Assembly (NCBI RefSeq): GCF_049675895.1
Contig: NZ_CP183834.1
Coordinates: forward strand, 1,240,001-1,304,000
Direction of reading: 5' to 3'
From: Ampullimonas aquatilis
Lineage (GTDB): Bacteria > Pseudomonadota > Gammaproteobacteria > Burkholderiales > Burkholderiaceae_D
DNA length: 64,000 nucleotides
Both the position numbers and the translations under genes were made by a program. The notes below the pieces were generated by a model. It worked only from the letters and a program-made list of their open reading frames with translations. It ran no database searches and was not told the DNA's origin. Position 1 is the stretch's first letter; the number at the start of each line of letters is the position of its first letter. Positions 17,693-27,077 of the stretch are shown piece by piece.

Positions 17693-19672
17693 ATGGCTAA
17701 ATCAGCACCAAGCAAACTTATTACGCAATACAGTGAATCATCCATCAAGGTACTCAAAGGTTTGGAGCCAGTCAAGCAGCGCCCTGGTATGTACACCCGT
17801 ACCGAGAATCCCTTGCACATCATTCAGGAGGCAATCGACAACGCCTCTGATGAAGCGCTGGGTGGTTATGGCAAACATATTGTGGTGACGCTCAATAAGG
17901 ATGGCAGTATCAGTGTGGAAGATGATGGTCGTGGCATTCCAGTCGGGATTCACCCCGATGAAGGCGTGCCGGTGGTGGAGATTGTGTTCACCCGGTTGCA
18001 TGCCGGCGGCAAGTTTGATAAGCAGGCAGGCGGTGCTTATACCTTTTCGGGTGGCTTGCATGGGGTGGGTGTCTCCGTGACCAATGCACTGTCCAACAAG
18101 CTGGAAGTGACTGTCTGGCGTGAAGGCCAAGTTGCAACGCTGACCTTTGCCGAAGGTGATGTGATTGTGCCGCTGGCATCGCGCCCTGCAGAGCGTGGTG
18201 AAAAGAAAAATGGCACGCGCGTGACTGCCTGGCCAAACGCCAAGTACTTTGATTCACCGCAGATTCCACTGGCCGAGTTGCAACGTTTGTTGCGCAGTAA
18301 GGCCGTGTTGCTGCCCGGCGTTAAAGTCACTTTACGACAAGAAAAAAATGGTGAAGAACAAACTTGGATGTATGAGCAGGGCTTACGTGGTTATCTGATG
18401 GAAAACCTGGATCATGAACCGATGATCCCCTTGTTTGAGGCCGAACAGTTTTCTAATGGTGATGATAACTTTGCCGAAGGCGAGGGCGCATCGTGGGTAG
18501 TGGCCTGGACTGAGGAAGGTAATATTCTGCGTGAATCCTATGTCAATCTGATTCCCACTTCGGCGGGTGGTACGCATGAGTCTGGTTTGCGTGAAGGTCT
18601 GTTTCAGGCGGTGAAAAGTTTTATTGAATTGCACTCACTGCAACCCAAGGGTGTCAAGCTCTTGCCAGAAGATGTGTTTGCGCGAGCTTCCTTTGTGCTC
18701 TCGGCCAAGGTGCTGGATCCACAGTTTCAAGGCCAGACCAAGGAGCGTTTGAATAGTCGTGATGCCGTGCGCCTGGTTTCGACTTTTGCGCGCCCTTCAT
18801 TGGAGCTTTGGCTTAATCAGCATGTTGATCATGGCAAAAAGCTGGCTGAACTGGTGATCCGTCAGGCGCAGGCACGCACTCGGGCCGGACAAAAAGTGGA
18901 AAAGAAAAAAGGTTCGGGCGTGGCAGTCTTGCCGGGCAAGCTGACCGATTGCGAGTCCACCGATATTAGTCGCAATGAATTGTTTTTGGTGGAAGGTGAT
19001 TCCGCCGGTGGTTCCGCAAAAATGGGTCGTGATAAAGAGTTTCAGGCCATCTTGCCCTTGCGCGGCAAAGTGCTCAACTCATGGGAAACCGAGCGTGATC
19101 GCCTGTTTGCCAATAATGAAATTCACGATATGGCCGTGGCGATCGGGGTTGATCCTCACGGTGCCAATGATGAGCCCGATTTAAGCAATCTGCGTTATGG
19201 CAAAGTCTGTATCTTGTCGGATGCGGATGTGGATGGCTCGCATATTCAAGTGCTGCTGTTGACACTATTCTTTAAACACTTTCCCAAGCTGATTGAAACC
19301 GGTCATATCTTTGTGGCGCGACCACCGCTATTTCGGGTTGATGCGCCTGCCCGTGGCAAAAAGACCGCACAAAAACTCTATGCCCTGGATGCCGGTGAAC
19401 TGGATGCGATTGAAGACAAGTTGCGCAAGGATGGGCTCAAAGAAGGCAGCTGGCAAATCTCCCGCTTTAAGGGGCTGGGTGAAATGAATGCCGAACAGTT
19501 GTGGGAAACCACCATGAATCCGGACACCCGACGCTTGCAACCGATCAGTCTGGGTGAACTGGATTTTACCGCTACCGTGACGCGCATGACCATGTTGATG
19601 GGCAAGGGTGAAGCCGCTTCCCGTCGTGCCTGGCTGGAAGAACATGGTAATGAGGTAGAAGCGGATATTTAA
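17693..19672 (+). CDS. parE: DNA topoisomerase IV subunit B
   Basis: This 659-residue type II topoisomerase ATPase subunit decatenates chromosomes together with ParC. It has the GHKL ATP site (EAIDNASDEALGG, then DDGRGIPVGIHP, then the GGLHGVGVSVTNAL loop) and a TOPRIM domain (LFLVEGDSAGGSAK and ILSDADVDGSHI). It ends with the RFKGLGEMNAEQLWETTMNP segment. The length is right for ParE and lacks the insert of proteobacterial GyrB. The ATG at 17693 (MAKSAPSK) is the natural start. No parC follows; a minus-strand accessory block starts 96 bp downstream. Confidence 0.95.
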   Translation: MAKSAPSKLITQYSESSIKVLKGLEPVKQRPGMYTRTENPLHIIQEAIDNASDEALGGYGKHIVVTLNKDGSISVEDDGRGIPVGIHPDEGVPVVEIVFTRLHAGGKFDKQAGGAYTFSGGLHGVGVSVTNALSNKLEVTVWREGQVATLTFAEGDVIVPLASRPAERGEKKNGTRVTAWPNAKYFDSPQIPLAELQRLLRSKAVLLPGVKVTLRQEKNGEEQTWMYEQGLRGYLMENLDHEPMIPLFEAEQFSNGDDNFAEGEGASWVVAWTEEGNILRESYVNLIPTSAGGTHESGLREGLFQAVKSFIELHSLQPKGVKLLPEDVFARASFVLSAKVLDPQFQGQTKERLNSRDAVRLVSTFARPSLELWLNQHVDHGKKLAELVIRQAQARTRAGQKVEKKKGSGVAVLPGKLTDCESTDISRNELFLVEGDSAGGSAKMGRDKEFQAILPLRGKVLNSWETERDRLFANNEIHDMAVAIGVDPHGANDEPDLSNLRYGKVCILSDADVDGSHIQVLLLTLFFKHFPKLIETGHIFVARPPLFRVDAPARGKKTAQKLYALDAGELDAIEDKLRKDGLKEGSWQISRFKGLGEMNAEQLWETTMNPDTRRLQPISLGELDFTATVTRMTMLMGKGEAASRRAWLEEHGNEVEADI

Positions 19673-19768
19673 TAGTTCAACTTTCTTAAAGACTCAGTCA
19701 ATATCAAAACTATATGAATATTGACTGAGTAATCAAAGTTTATATCTATATGGCTTCTAATCTATATA

Positions 19769-20107
19769 TTATTGAATATAGCCCCATTGCCAAGATTCCA
19801 TAGCGTTGGGATATTGCGCGCATGTTGCTGTGCCTAATGCATATATGGTTTTTCCTGTTGCCTTTGCCGTAAGGACAGTGGCAAGGATAGATTTCCCTCC
19901 TGGGGTGTTGGTGTCAAATGATAGTTCTTTGGTATATCCATTTGTACAACTGGCAGGAGTGCCGACTAGGCTGGATGTAAATGATACGTAACCCAGTCCG
20001 CTGTTATCGACCCGAACATAATTTACAGTATAAAAGTTGGCAGTGCCAAATGCATAAACTTGAAACGGCATTACTAAAAGAAGAATGATTTGCAATAGTT
20101 TTTTCAT
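19769..20107 (-). CDS. Small secreted protein, paralogue of the gene at 21436
   Basis: This 112-residue protein has a signal peptide (MKKLLQIILLLVMPFQVYA). The mature part carries SCTNGYTKELSFDTNTPGGKSILATVLTA in outline, then TGKTIYALGTATCAQYPN, with two Cys that could pair. The same order (Cys, F-D-x2-T-P-x-G-K, A-T, T-G-K, Cys) recurs in the gene at 21436. I know similar small secreted proteins in Proteobacteria but no function for them. It is AT-rich relative to parE, which suggests an acquired block. Confidence 0.55.
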   Translation of the reverse strand: MKKLLQIILLLVMPFQVYAFGTANFYTVNYVRVDNSGLGYVSFTSSLVGTPASCTNGYTKELSFDTNTPGGKSILATVLTAKATGKTIYALGTATCAQYPNAMESWQWGYIQ

Positions 20108-20175
20108 GGTGAATAATCCTTAAAATTAAATTTTTTGAAATTCTTTATTTCATTTAGGCGATCTATATTTCTTGC

Positions 20176-21375
20176 TTAGAATGTAATTACAGCGCCATTT
20201 GGTAGTGTAATAAACATCGTATCGTCTTTGGAATTCTTATAAGTAGTAATAGCGTTGGTATAGTCTGTAAGTATTTGCTTAGGACTATTCAATACTGTGC
20301 CATTATTGAATAAATATCCAAATCGACATTCTGCACCGTTGCGTCCAGTATCCCCAGGCGTGAGGCAGGCAGTCGGTTCATCTTTTATTTCAAAAGCATC
20401 CAATACTTCAATGTAGTTATCTTGGCTAAGAATTTCTGGAAGATGTTTTTGTAGACTAAGTGAACATTGGTTCATTGAGGTGCTGCCATTTGTATTGATA
20501 AAGGGTAATGGGGAGTCTCCATATATCTCACCACAGTTAAATTCATTGATATGAATTTTTTTCCCAAACGTTTTTAATAAGCCAATATAACCATTAGGGC
20601 CAAACCAAGGATCATTGTTCAAACTAGAGTCGTTTAATTTCGGGTAAATATGTCCACCAACTATATCAAAAGGAATTAGCTTGGTATTTAACATGTATGC
20701 AAGAAATCCAGTATCTCCGCTGCTAGTGATACCTAAAATTGTTTTTAAATTTGAATAATTTGGATTCTGTTTAACTGTTGACATTGCCGTTGTGATGCCT
20801 CTTAAAACTGCGGCCATGGTATCAGCACAGACAGACCCAAAATTACTTGGATTAGAGTAAAAACTAGCGGCAGTCGCCCCTCCTGGAGGTTGGACTTTAT
20901 ACATAGTAAAAATAGTATCGGTTAAATCTTTATATAGCGTAATTTCATTTTCCATTTCAAAGTACTGAACGTAATCTTTCAGTCCATTTATCTGGTTATA
21001 AGCGTCATCATATGCATTATCTTGAACATCTTTATTGTCACCTGGACAAGGTGTTGTGTAATTGACTGGATGGGGTACTCCAGATATTTGCATGTTAAAT
21101 TGTTTTTTAACTTTCCAGGCAGTGTCCGTATTGATGACGGCGGTTACTAAAATGCCATTTTGGTTTAAGACTTTCACAAAATTGGTGAAATTATTAAAAT
21201 CTGATTTATTGATATCTAAACGAATATGAGTTGATCCTTTGGATTTAAGGAAGTTGGCGACGTCAAGCGCACTTTCTCCTTGCGGATGGTAAGAAAATCC
21301 AAATGTCATTGCATTGGCTTGTAGGGATAGTAATCCTAACATTCCAATCGTCAAAAATTGCTTTATTAATTTCAT
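20176..21375 (-). CDS. Secreted glycoside-hydrolase-like protein, paralogue of the gene at 13813
   Basis: This 399-residue protein has a signal peptide ending near LQANA. It follows the N-terminal barrel of the 13813 gene almost block by block: YHPQGES, then RLDI, CPGD, NGLKDYVQYFEMENEITLY, DPWFGPNG, and KKIHINEFNCGE. The Glu in MENE (about 144) and in HINEFNCGE (about 281) are candidate catalytic acids. It lacks the DUF4214 tail and ends about 60 residues after the ECRFGY motif. The substrate is unknown. It is AT-rich, and flanked on both sides by the two small secreted paralogues on the same strand. Confidence 0.65.
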   Translation of the reverse strand: MKLIKQFLTIGMLGLLSLQANAMTFGFSYHPQGESALDVANFLKSKGSTHIRLDINKSDFNNFTNFVKVLNQNGILVTAVINTDTAWKVKKQFNMQISGVPHPVNYTTPCPGDNKDVQDNAYDDAYNQINGLKDYVQYFEMENEITLYKDLTDTIFTMYKVQPPGGATAASFYSNPSNFGSVCADTMAAVLRGITTAMSTVKQNPNYSNLKTILGITSSGDTGFLAYMLNTKLIPFDIVGGHIYPKLNDSSLNNDPWFGPNGYIGLLKTFGKKIHINEFNCGEIYGDSPLPFINTNGSTSMNQCSLSLQKHLPEILSQDNYIEVLDAFEIKDEPTACLTPGDTGRNGAECRFGYLFNNGTVLNSPKQILTDYTNAITTYKNSKDDTMFITLPNGAVITF

Positions 21376-21435
21376 TGATTACCCCTTAGCATATTAGATA
21401 ATTAATCGTTAGAGATTAATATAGATATTGTTTAA

Positions 21436-21795
21436 CTATTGAGGGCTGCTTTGAATATCCACACCTTGAAGCACACAAGTGTTTGGTCCAATCGGTGTGC
21501 TAATTACTGTATAAGCGATTCCATTCTTTTTTCCAGTTATTCTGGAGGTTATTAATGTTGCATACATTGTTTTTCCAATTGGTGTTGTGGCATCAAAATA
21601 GAGCACGTTCCACATGCACGATGTCGATAGTGCTTCTGCGAATTGAACAAATGATTGGTAACCAGGTGAACCGAATACGTTATCTTGACCAACTCCAACT
21701 CTAACTGGAGTTTTGTTTGATTCTGATATGGCGAATGAAGCTTGAGAATAAATTGAGGCAACCAAAAGAATTAAACACAATATTGAATTTTTCAT
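21436..21795 (-). CDS. Small secreted protein, paralogue of the gene at 19769
   Basis: This 119-residue protein has a signal peptide ending SQASFA. The mature part shares the scheme of the 112-residue neighbour: SCMWNVLYFDATTPIGKTMYAT in outline, then a TGK, then PNTCVLQGVDIQ. The spacing of the two Cys and the FD-TP-GK core argue for common descent. Function unknown. It is first in a same-strand block of three secreted-protein genes (21436, 20176, 19769) with gaps of 60-70 bp, possibly one transcript. Confidence 0.55.
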   Translation of the reverse strand: MKNSILCLILLVASIYSQASFAISESNKTPVRVGVGQDNVFGSPGYQSFVQFAEALSTSCMWNVLYFDATTPIGKTMYATLITSRITGKKNGIAYTVISTPIGPNTCVLQGVDIQSSPQ

Positions 21796-22017
21796 ATCAA
21801 CTCCATAGAAATTAATTTGTAAAGTCGCTTTAAAGATTTGCTAAAAGGACTATGAGAAATCAGCCCAATAGCTTTTTAGCACAAATGTATTGGATTTATA
21901 TGAGTTGGCCTAAAACAATTAAAAATATTTTTTCTGGGAAATTTATTGCATTCATACATGGGCTTGATGTAGGTCCATGCTTTTGACTTTTTACATATGT
22001 GAAATTAGGCTTCTGGG

Positions 22018-23025
22018 CTATTCCCGATTGCGTTGCACAATCGTTTTAAGTGTTGCTTGGTATATATCTATTCTGACGCCGCCCAAACTCACCGCCATTT
22101 GCGCAGCTTGCAATGCAGCTTGCCATTGTTGTTGATCGAGCAGAACTTGTGCGAGATTATTGAAGGCATCACCAGAAGTTGGGTGAACTTGAGTGGCGCG
22201 TTGATATTGTTGTTCGGCTGCCGGCCACTGTTTTTTCTGATAATACAAATTGCCCAGGCCAATCAGGGCCGCTAGTTCGTCGGGCCATGGATGTAGGGCA
22301 GTTTGATAGGCCGTGAGAGCCGCGTCAGGCGCCACTCTTTCTAGTGCAGTGACAGCTTGCAGGTAACGTGCGGCAGCCTGGTTGCTTGTGTTATTTGTTG
22401 ACATTGCACTGGCGGGTAGTTGATCAGCTTTCAATGCAACAAACCCCCAGCTTCGACCGCCACGCCATTGCGCTATGAATTGCGTCATCGGCACCACCAG
22501 TTGCTTGATGCTGCCCGAGCGTAGTATTACTTCATTGGCTTGCAGATCATAACCAACTATCACCGCGTAATGCCACTGCGGATAAAAACTGAAACGCAAA
22601 TTTTCCAGAATCAGCACGGGATGGCCTGCGGCCACTTCCTTTAACCATTCATCACTGTTTGGCAGCAGCTCATAGGCCACCAGGCCAGCACGACGAGTGG
22701 CGGCCATGAGTTCGGTTTGTAGACTGCCAGCACGCTGTGGCAGATAAACCTGCCCAACCAATTGTTCGGGGCTGACGGCTTGTCCCACATGGTTGAGTAG
22801 GGTTGCCAAGGCTGCCGGGCCGCATTGGTTGGTCTCTTGCGGAAAGAAAGGGACATCCTTGAGTTCAACCTGCAAAGGCAGGTTCGCCGTTTTTGCAGCT
22901 GCCTGAAGGTCGATATTGAAATTTTGAAGATTGGTAAGAAGGGTGGTGCAGCCTGACAGGCAGCCTGATAAAGCAAGCGTCAATATCAGGCCGCGTGCAA
23001 CAGTGCTCAGATGTTTGATGGTCAT
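22018..23025 (-). CDS. PA2778-family cysteine peptidase, C39-like lipoprotein with TPR
   Basis: This 335-residue protein has a lipobox (LSGCLSGC near the N-terminus). A C39-type papain-like domain follows, with QETNQCGPAAL (C68) and PQWHYAVIVGYD (His at 152) giving the Cys/His pair. A C-terminal TPR pair (ALIGLGNLYYQKKQWPAAEQQY, AFNNLAQVLLDQQQWQAALQA) completes it. This combination defines the PA2778 family. C39 domains process double-glycine leaders, but this family's substrate is unknown. The ATG at 23025 is used. The PA2779-type gene lies just upstream on the same strand, as in Pseudomonas. Confidence 0.85.
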   Translation of the reverse strand: MTIKHLSTVARGLILTLALSGCLSGCTTLLTNLQNFNIDLQAAAKTANLPLQVELKDVPFFPQETNQCGPAALATLLNHVGQAVSPEQLVGQVYLPQRAGSLQTELMAATRRAGLVAYELLPNSDEWLKEVAAGHPVLILENLRFSFYPQWHYAVIVGYDLQANEVILRSGSIKQLVVPMTQFIAQWRGGRSWGFVALKADQLPASAMSTNNTSNQAAARYLQAVTALERVAPDAALTAYQTALHPWPDELAALIGLGNLYYQKKQWPAAEQQYQRATQVHPTSGDAFNNLAQVLLDQQQWQAALQAAQMAVSLGGVRIDIYQATLKTIVQRNRE

Positions 23026-23121
23026 CAACAAACAGTTATTAACGAACAGTCATGAACAAATACTCATAAAAACGGGCTCAATGGACTGAGTGTGGGCTGC
23101 AGTACAGCCATACGCATGGTT

Positions 23122-23478
23122 TTAGATGGCAATGGCAACCAGAATGGCAATCAACAGAACGATGATCAGATCGGTCGAGCTCAGCGCCGCACCGGCTGGC
23201 AGGGTATCAATTTTTTGTGCCAGCGCGGCGACTTCGGCATCGGTCAAGGCATCAACGCGATCTTTTGCCATCAGGCCATCGACGCCCATGGCTTGCATTT
23301 TTTCTTTGACATTGGCGCGGTCCATGAAGGCCTGCACTTTGGCACGATCAGTTTCAGCCTTGTTTTGTGCCGTCACGGCTTCGGTTGGCACAATCTCGGC
23401 ATGCGCCATCGGCAAATAGGCCGTGCACATGGCGGCCACGGTCAAGCTGGCTACGGTACGAGCGATTCGTGATGTCAT
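23122..23478 (-). CDS. PA2779-family small membrane protein
   Basis: This 118-residue protein has a signal peptide (to AHA), a soluble helical middle (VKEKMQAMGVDGLMAKDRVDAL, then LTDAEVAALAQKIDTLPAGA) and a C-terminal hydrophobic helix LIIVLLIAILVAIAI. This is the PA2779 layout. It sits 96 bp before the PA2778-type peptidase on the same strand and is a plausible partner or substrate of that peptidase (inference). Function unknown. Confidence 0.82.
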   Translation of the reverse strand: MTSRIARTVASLTVAAMCTAYLPMAHAEIVPTEAVTAQNKAETDRAKVQAFMDRANVKEKMQAMGVDGLMAKDRVDALTDAEVAALAQKIDTLPAGAALSSTDLIIVLLIAILVAIAI

Positions 23479-23714
23479 CGTCTTCTCCTGAAGGCTAAGT
23501 TTAAAAATCGTTTATAAAAACGAATAGGCAAGGTCAGTACATAAAACAGTGTAACGAGTGATAAAAGCAAACCCAAGTCTCTTTACACTTGCTTAAATGT
23601 CGGTGCAATCCGACAATCTGACGTTGAGGAGTTTGGCGCTCATCATCATTTCATGATTAATCCCAATGAGCCGTCTATTCGGACTTATTTTAACCAATTT
23701 TAGGGAGTATAAGT

Positions 23715-23757
23715 AAAAATACCCACTCTATAGTGCATAAATAGAGTAGGTATTTTT
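23715..23757 (-). terminator. Terminator downstream of tex
   Basis: A near-perfect hairpin (AAAAATACC-CACTCTAT / ATAGAGT-A-GGTATTTTT) lies 42 bp past the tex stop. It has T-runs on both sides and could act in both directions. The rest of 23479-23798 holds no gene. Confidence 0.75.
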
Positions 23758-23798
23758 ATTACTTGGTGGGGTATATTGCAAGCTCACGTGGCTGAGAA

Positions 23799-26186
23799 TC
23801 AGCGTTTCAGCTTGGCAAAAGCGGCCGCCATGGCGCTGTTTCCCTGCGAAGGGGCCGACGCACCACCATTGGCTGGGCGACCACCACTGCGTTGATTGGA
23901 TGCAGGGCGTGAACCAGCGCTGGCATTGCTATTTGGGCTGCCACCTTCGCGGGCAATCCGTTGGCCTGGCTCATCACTTAAGCGCATGCTGAGTGCAATC
24001 CGTTGCCGTTTGACATCCACTTCCAGCACCTTGACTTTGACCACGTCCCCAGTCTTGACGACTTCACGCGGGTCTTTGACAAACTTGCTGGACAGGGCCG
24101 AAACATGGACCAGACCATCTTGATGCACGCCAATATCGACAAAGGCGCCAAAGGCGGCCACGTTGGTGACCACACCTTCCAGCACCATACCGGGTTGCAG
24201 GTCTTTCACGTCCTCCACACCATCGGCAAAGATGGCGGTCTTGAATTCGGGACGTGGATCACGACCCGGTTTTTCCAGTTCGGCCAAGATATCCTTGACG
24301 GTTGGCACACCAAAACGCTCGTCGGCAAAGCTCGATGGCAGAAGCGTCTTCAAGACATCTTTATTGCCCATCACATCGTTCAAGGGTTTTTGTATGCTGG
24401 CCAGAATCCGTTCAACCACCGGATATGCTTCCGGGTGCACGGCTGAGCGATCCAAGGGGTTGTCACCCTGCATCACGCGCAGGAAACCGGCAGCCTGTTC
24501 AAAGGTTTTTTCACCCAGGCGTGGCACCGATTTGAGGGCGTCACGGCTGGCAAAAGCGCCCTTGCTTTGGCGGTATTCCACAATATTACTGGCGTGAATT
24601 CGCGTTAAACCCGACACTCTGGCGAGCAGTTCGACCGATGCCGTATTGACGTCGACGCCAACTGCATTCACGCAATCCTCCACAACGGCATCGAGTGAGC
24701 GAGCCAGTTCGCGCTGATTGACATCATGCTGATATTGACCCACGCCAATGGATTTGGGATCAATCTTGACCAGTTCGGCCAACGGATCTTGCAGGCGACG
24801 AGCAATCGATACTGCCCCGCGCAATGACACGTCCAGATCCGGAAATTCTTTGGCAGCCAGTTCGGAGGCGGAATACACCGACGCCCCGGCTTCGCTGACA
24901 ACGATTTTCTGGATCTTCTGCCCCCCCTTTTCGTCGAGCAGTTTGATGACATCAGCGGCCAGTTTTTCGGTTTCGCGCGAAGCGGTGCCATTACCAATCG
25001 AAATCAGATCGACGCCATGCTGTTTGCAGAGTACTGCCAGCTTGTGCAGGGAACCATCCCAATCGCGGCGTGGCTCGTGCGGATAAACGGTGTCGGTCGC
25101 CAATACTTTGCCCGTCTGGTCAATTACGGCCACTTTCACGCCCGTACGAATGCCGGGATCAAGTCCCATCACCGCCTTGGGACCAGCCGGTGCAGCCAGC
25201 AGCAAGTCATGCAAATTGGTGGCAAAGACCTTGATGGCTTCTTTTTCGGCGGCTTCCCGCAATTCGGTAAACAGCTCGCTTTCCAGATGTGGTTGCACCT
25301 TGACGCGCCAGCACCAGCGGCAGACATCGCCAAGCCATTTGTCGGCGGCGCGGTTACGGTTGCTGATGCCAAAATGGCTGGCAATGCGGGCTTCGCCAGG
25401 GTGTGGCAGCACGGCTTCCTGTTCTTCACCCAGACTCAATTTGACTTGCAATACATTGGCATTGCGACCACGAAACAATGCCAGGGCACGATGTGATGGC
25501 ACCGTTTTAATGGTTTCGCTGTAGCTGAAATAATCCTGAAATTTCTCGCCTTCGGCCTCTTTGCCTTCGACCACGCAGGCACTGACCAAACCCTGTTCCC
25601 ATAAAAAGCTGCGCAGATTACCCAGCAGCTCGGCCGTTTCACCAAACTTTTCAGAAAGAATGTCGCGCGCACCATCCAGCGCAGCCTTGATATCGGCGAC
25701 ATTTTTTTCGGCATTCACAAACCTGGCGGCTTCGACTTGCGGGTCCAGTGTCGGATCAGCCAACAAGGCCAGTGCCAGTGGCTCCAGACCGGCCTCACGG
25801 GCAATCTGGGCACGGGTGCGACGTTTCGGTTTGTAGGGCAGGTAGAGGTCTTCCAGCGTCTGTTTTGTGTCGGCTGCCAAAATCGCCGCCTGTAAAACCT
25901 CGGTCATCTTGCCTTGCTCGTTGATGGAGGCGAGGATCGTGGCGCGACGCTCTTCCAGTTCGCGCTGGTAAATCAGCTGTTCTTCCAGGTTACGTAATTG
26001 CGTATCGTCCAGATTGCCGGTGGCTTCTTTACGATAGCGTGAGATGAACGGCACCGTTGACCCTTCATCAAGCAGGGCCACCGCGGCCGCAACCTGGCGT
26101 GGCTGCACGCCAAGTTGCTTGGCAATGCGTTGAATAATGGTTTCCTGTACGGAAAGATCTAGCGTGTTCTGGTTTGCAGCTGTCAT
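23799..26186 (-). CDS. tex: Tex-family RNA-binding transcription accessory protein
   Basis: This 795-residue protein has the Tex architecture. The N-terminal helical region contains VPFISRYRKEATGNLDD; a YqgF/RNase-H-like core contains GLDPGIRTGVKVAVID; and a helix-hairpin-helix part contains VDVNTASVELLARVSGL. An S1 domain near 655-725 (GMVLEGVVTNVAAFGAFVDIGVHQDGLVH) is followed by a Ser/Gly/Pro-rich tail. Tex binds RNA and affects transcription and toxin expression in some bacteria. ATG at 26186. The divergent coiled-coil gene begins within 11 bp. Confidence 0.95.
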   Translation of the reverse strand: MTAANQNTLDLSVQETIIQRIAKQLGVQPRQVAAAVALLDEGSTVPFISRYRKEATGNLDDTQLRNLEEQLIYQRELEERRATILASINEQGKMTEVLQAAILAADTKQTLEDLYLPYKPKRRTRAQIAREAGLEPLALALLADPTLDPQVEAARFVNAEKNVADIKAALDGARDILSEKFGETAELLGNLRSFLWEQGLVSACVVEGKEAEGEKFQDYFSYSETIKTVPSHRALALFRGRNANVLQVKLSLGEEQEAVLPHPGEARIASHFGISNRNRAADKWLGDVCRWCWRVKVQPHLESELFTELREAAEKEAIKVFATNLHDLLLAAPAGPKAVMGLDPGIRTGVKVAVIDQTGKVLATDTVYPHEPRRDWDGSLHKLAVLCKQHGVDLISIGNGTASRETEKLAADVIKLLDEKGGQKIQKIVVSEAGASVYSASELAAKEFPDLDVSLRGAVSIARRLQDPLAELVKIDPKSIGVGQYQHDVNQRELARSLDAVVEDCVNAVGVDVNTASVELLARVSGLTRIHASNIVEYRQSKGAFASRDALKSVPRLGEKTFEQAAGFLRVMQGDNPLDRSAVHPEAYPVVERILASIQKPLNDVMGNKDVLKTLLPSSFADERFGVPTVKDILAELEKPGRDPRPEFKTAIFADGVEDVKDLQPGMVLEGVVTNVAAFGAFVDIGVHQDGLVHVSALSSKFVKDPREVVKTGDVVKVKVLEVDVKRQRIALSMRLSDEPGQRIAREGGSPNSNASAGSRPASNQRSGGRPANGGASAPSQGNSAMAAAFAKLKR

Positions 26187-26196
26187 CGTTTCTATA

Positions 26197-26943
26197 ATGG
26201 TGTTTTATTCAAATAAGCCGCGCATTGTGCCACAACTCATTTATCGCTTTTTTAGTTTCAGCCTGATCAGCACCAGTCTGCTGTTCAGCCCCTTATCCTA
26301 TGCCGATCAAGCCGGTATTGATCAACGCCGTACGGAGCTCGATACCTTACGTGCCAAGGCTGAATCGACATATCAAGCGCAATCGACGGTTTGCTACCAA
26401 CGATTTTTTGTGAATGCCTGTCTCGACAAGGCCAAGGAAGTCCGTCGCCAGATTTTGCAGGAGATCAATCGAGAGCAAGTCAGCCTTAATGATCAGGAGC
26501 GACTGGAGCATGCCAGCCAGAAGCAAAGCGATGCTGCTGCACGGCAGGCTGAAGAAGAGCGGCTGGCACCTCTCAAGGCGGCGGAGCGCAAGCAGAATCT
26601 GGAAGAGTTCAACAAGCGCCTGAAAATGGCACAGGAAGAAGAAGCCAAACGAGCGGCCGGTGCAGTATCGCGTAATGAAAAAAAAGCCGAGTTTGAACGC
26701 AAGCAGCGTGAGCGTGACGAAGAGCAGCGTCGCATTGCCAGCGAAGCCCGCGCCCAGGCTGAATTACGTGAGGCCAATCAACGTGCCTATGAGCGTAAAC
26801 AGGAAGATGCCCGCGAACACGCTATGGAAATCGAAAAGAAAAAGGCAGAAAAGCAGCAGGATAAAGACAACAAGTCGCAAAGCAATGCCAATCAGGGCAA
26901 AGATAAATCGGGCTTGTCAGACAGTCTGCCACTTAAACCTTGA
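26197..26943 (+). CDS. Secreted coiled-coil protein
   Basis: This protein of about 248 residues has a hydrophobic N-terminus (FFSFSLISTSLLFSPLSYA) that reads as a signal peptide. Two Cys follow (TVCYQRFFVNACLDKAKEVRRQI), then a very long Glu/Lys/Arg/Gln/Ala coiled coil to the end. Similar proteins occur widely in Betaproteobacteria without a function. ATG at 26197; a GTG at 26227 is an alternative start that would trim the leader. It is divergent from tex, so the short gap must hold both promoters. Confidence 0.6.
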   Translation: MVFYSNKPRIVPQLIYRFFSFSLISTSLLFSPLSYADQAGIDQRRTELDTLRAKAESTYQAQSTVCYQRFFVNACLDKAKEVRRQILQEINREQVSLNDQERLEHASQKQSDAAARQAEEERLAPLKAAERKQNLEEFNKRLKMAQEEEAKRAAGAVSRNEKKAEFERKQRERDEEQRRIASEARAQAELREANQRAYERKQEDAREHAMEIEKKKAEKQQDKDNKSQSNANQGKDKSGLSDSLPLKP

Positions 26944-27077
26944 ATCAATGGTTAAGCATGCCATGAAATAGGTTAATACTGAGAATCAGGATGACAAAGG
27001 TGATTATGAAGTGATGGTGGATGGTGTGATATTTGCTGTTGATGGTTCATTAAATCAATCTGATTGGAGAATATTTA

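Noticed and set aside
23631..23710. Possible sixth 80-bp repeat ending GGGAGTAT at 23710
   Set aside because: The right end fits but neither the TGCTTAAGTG core at the correct offset nor the left end is present.
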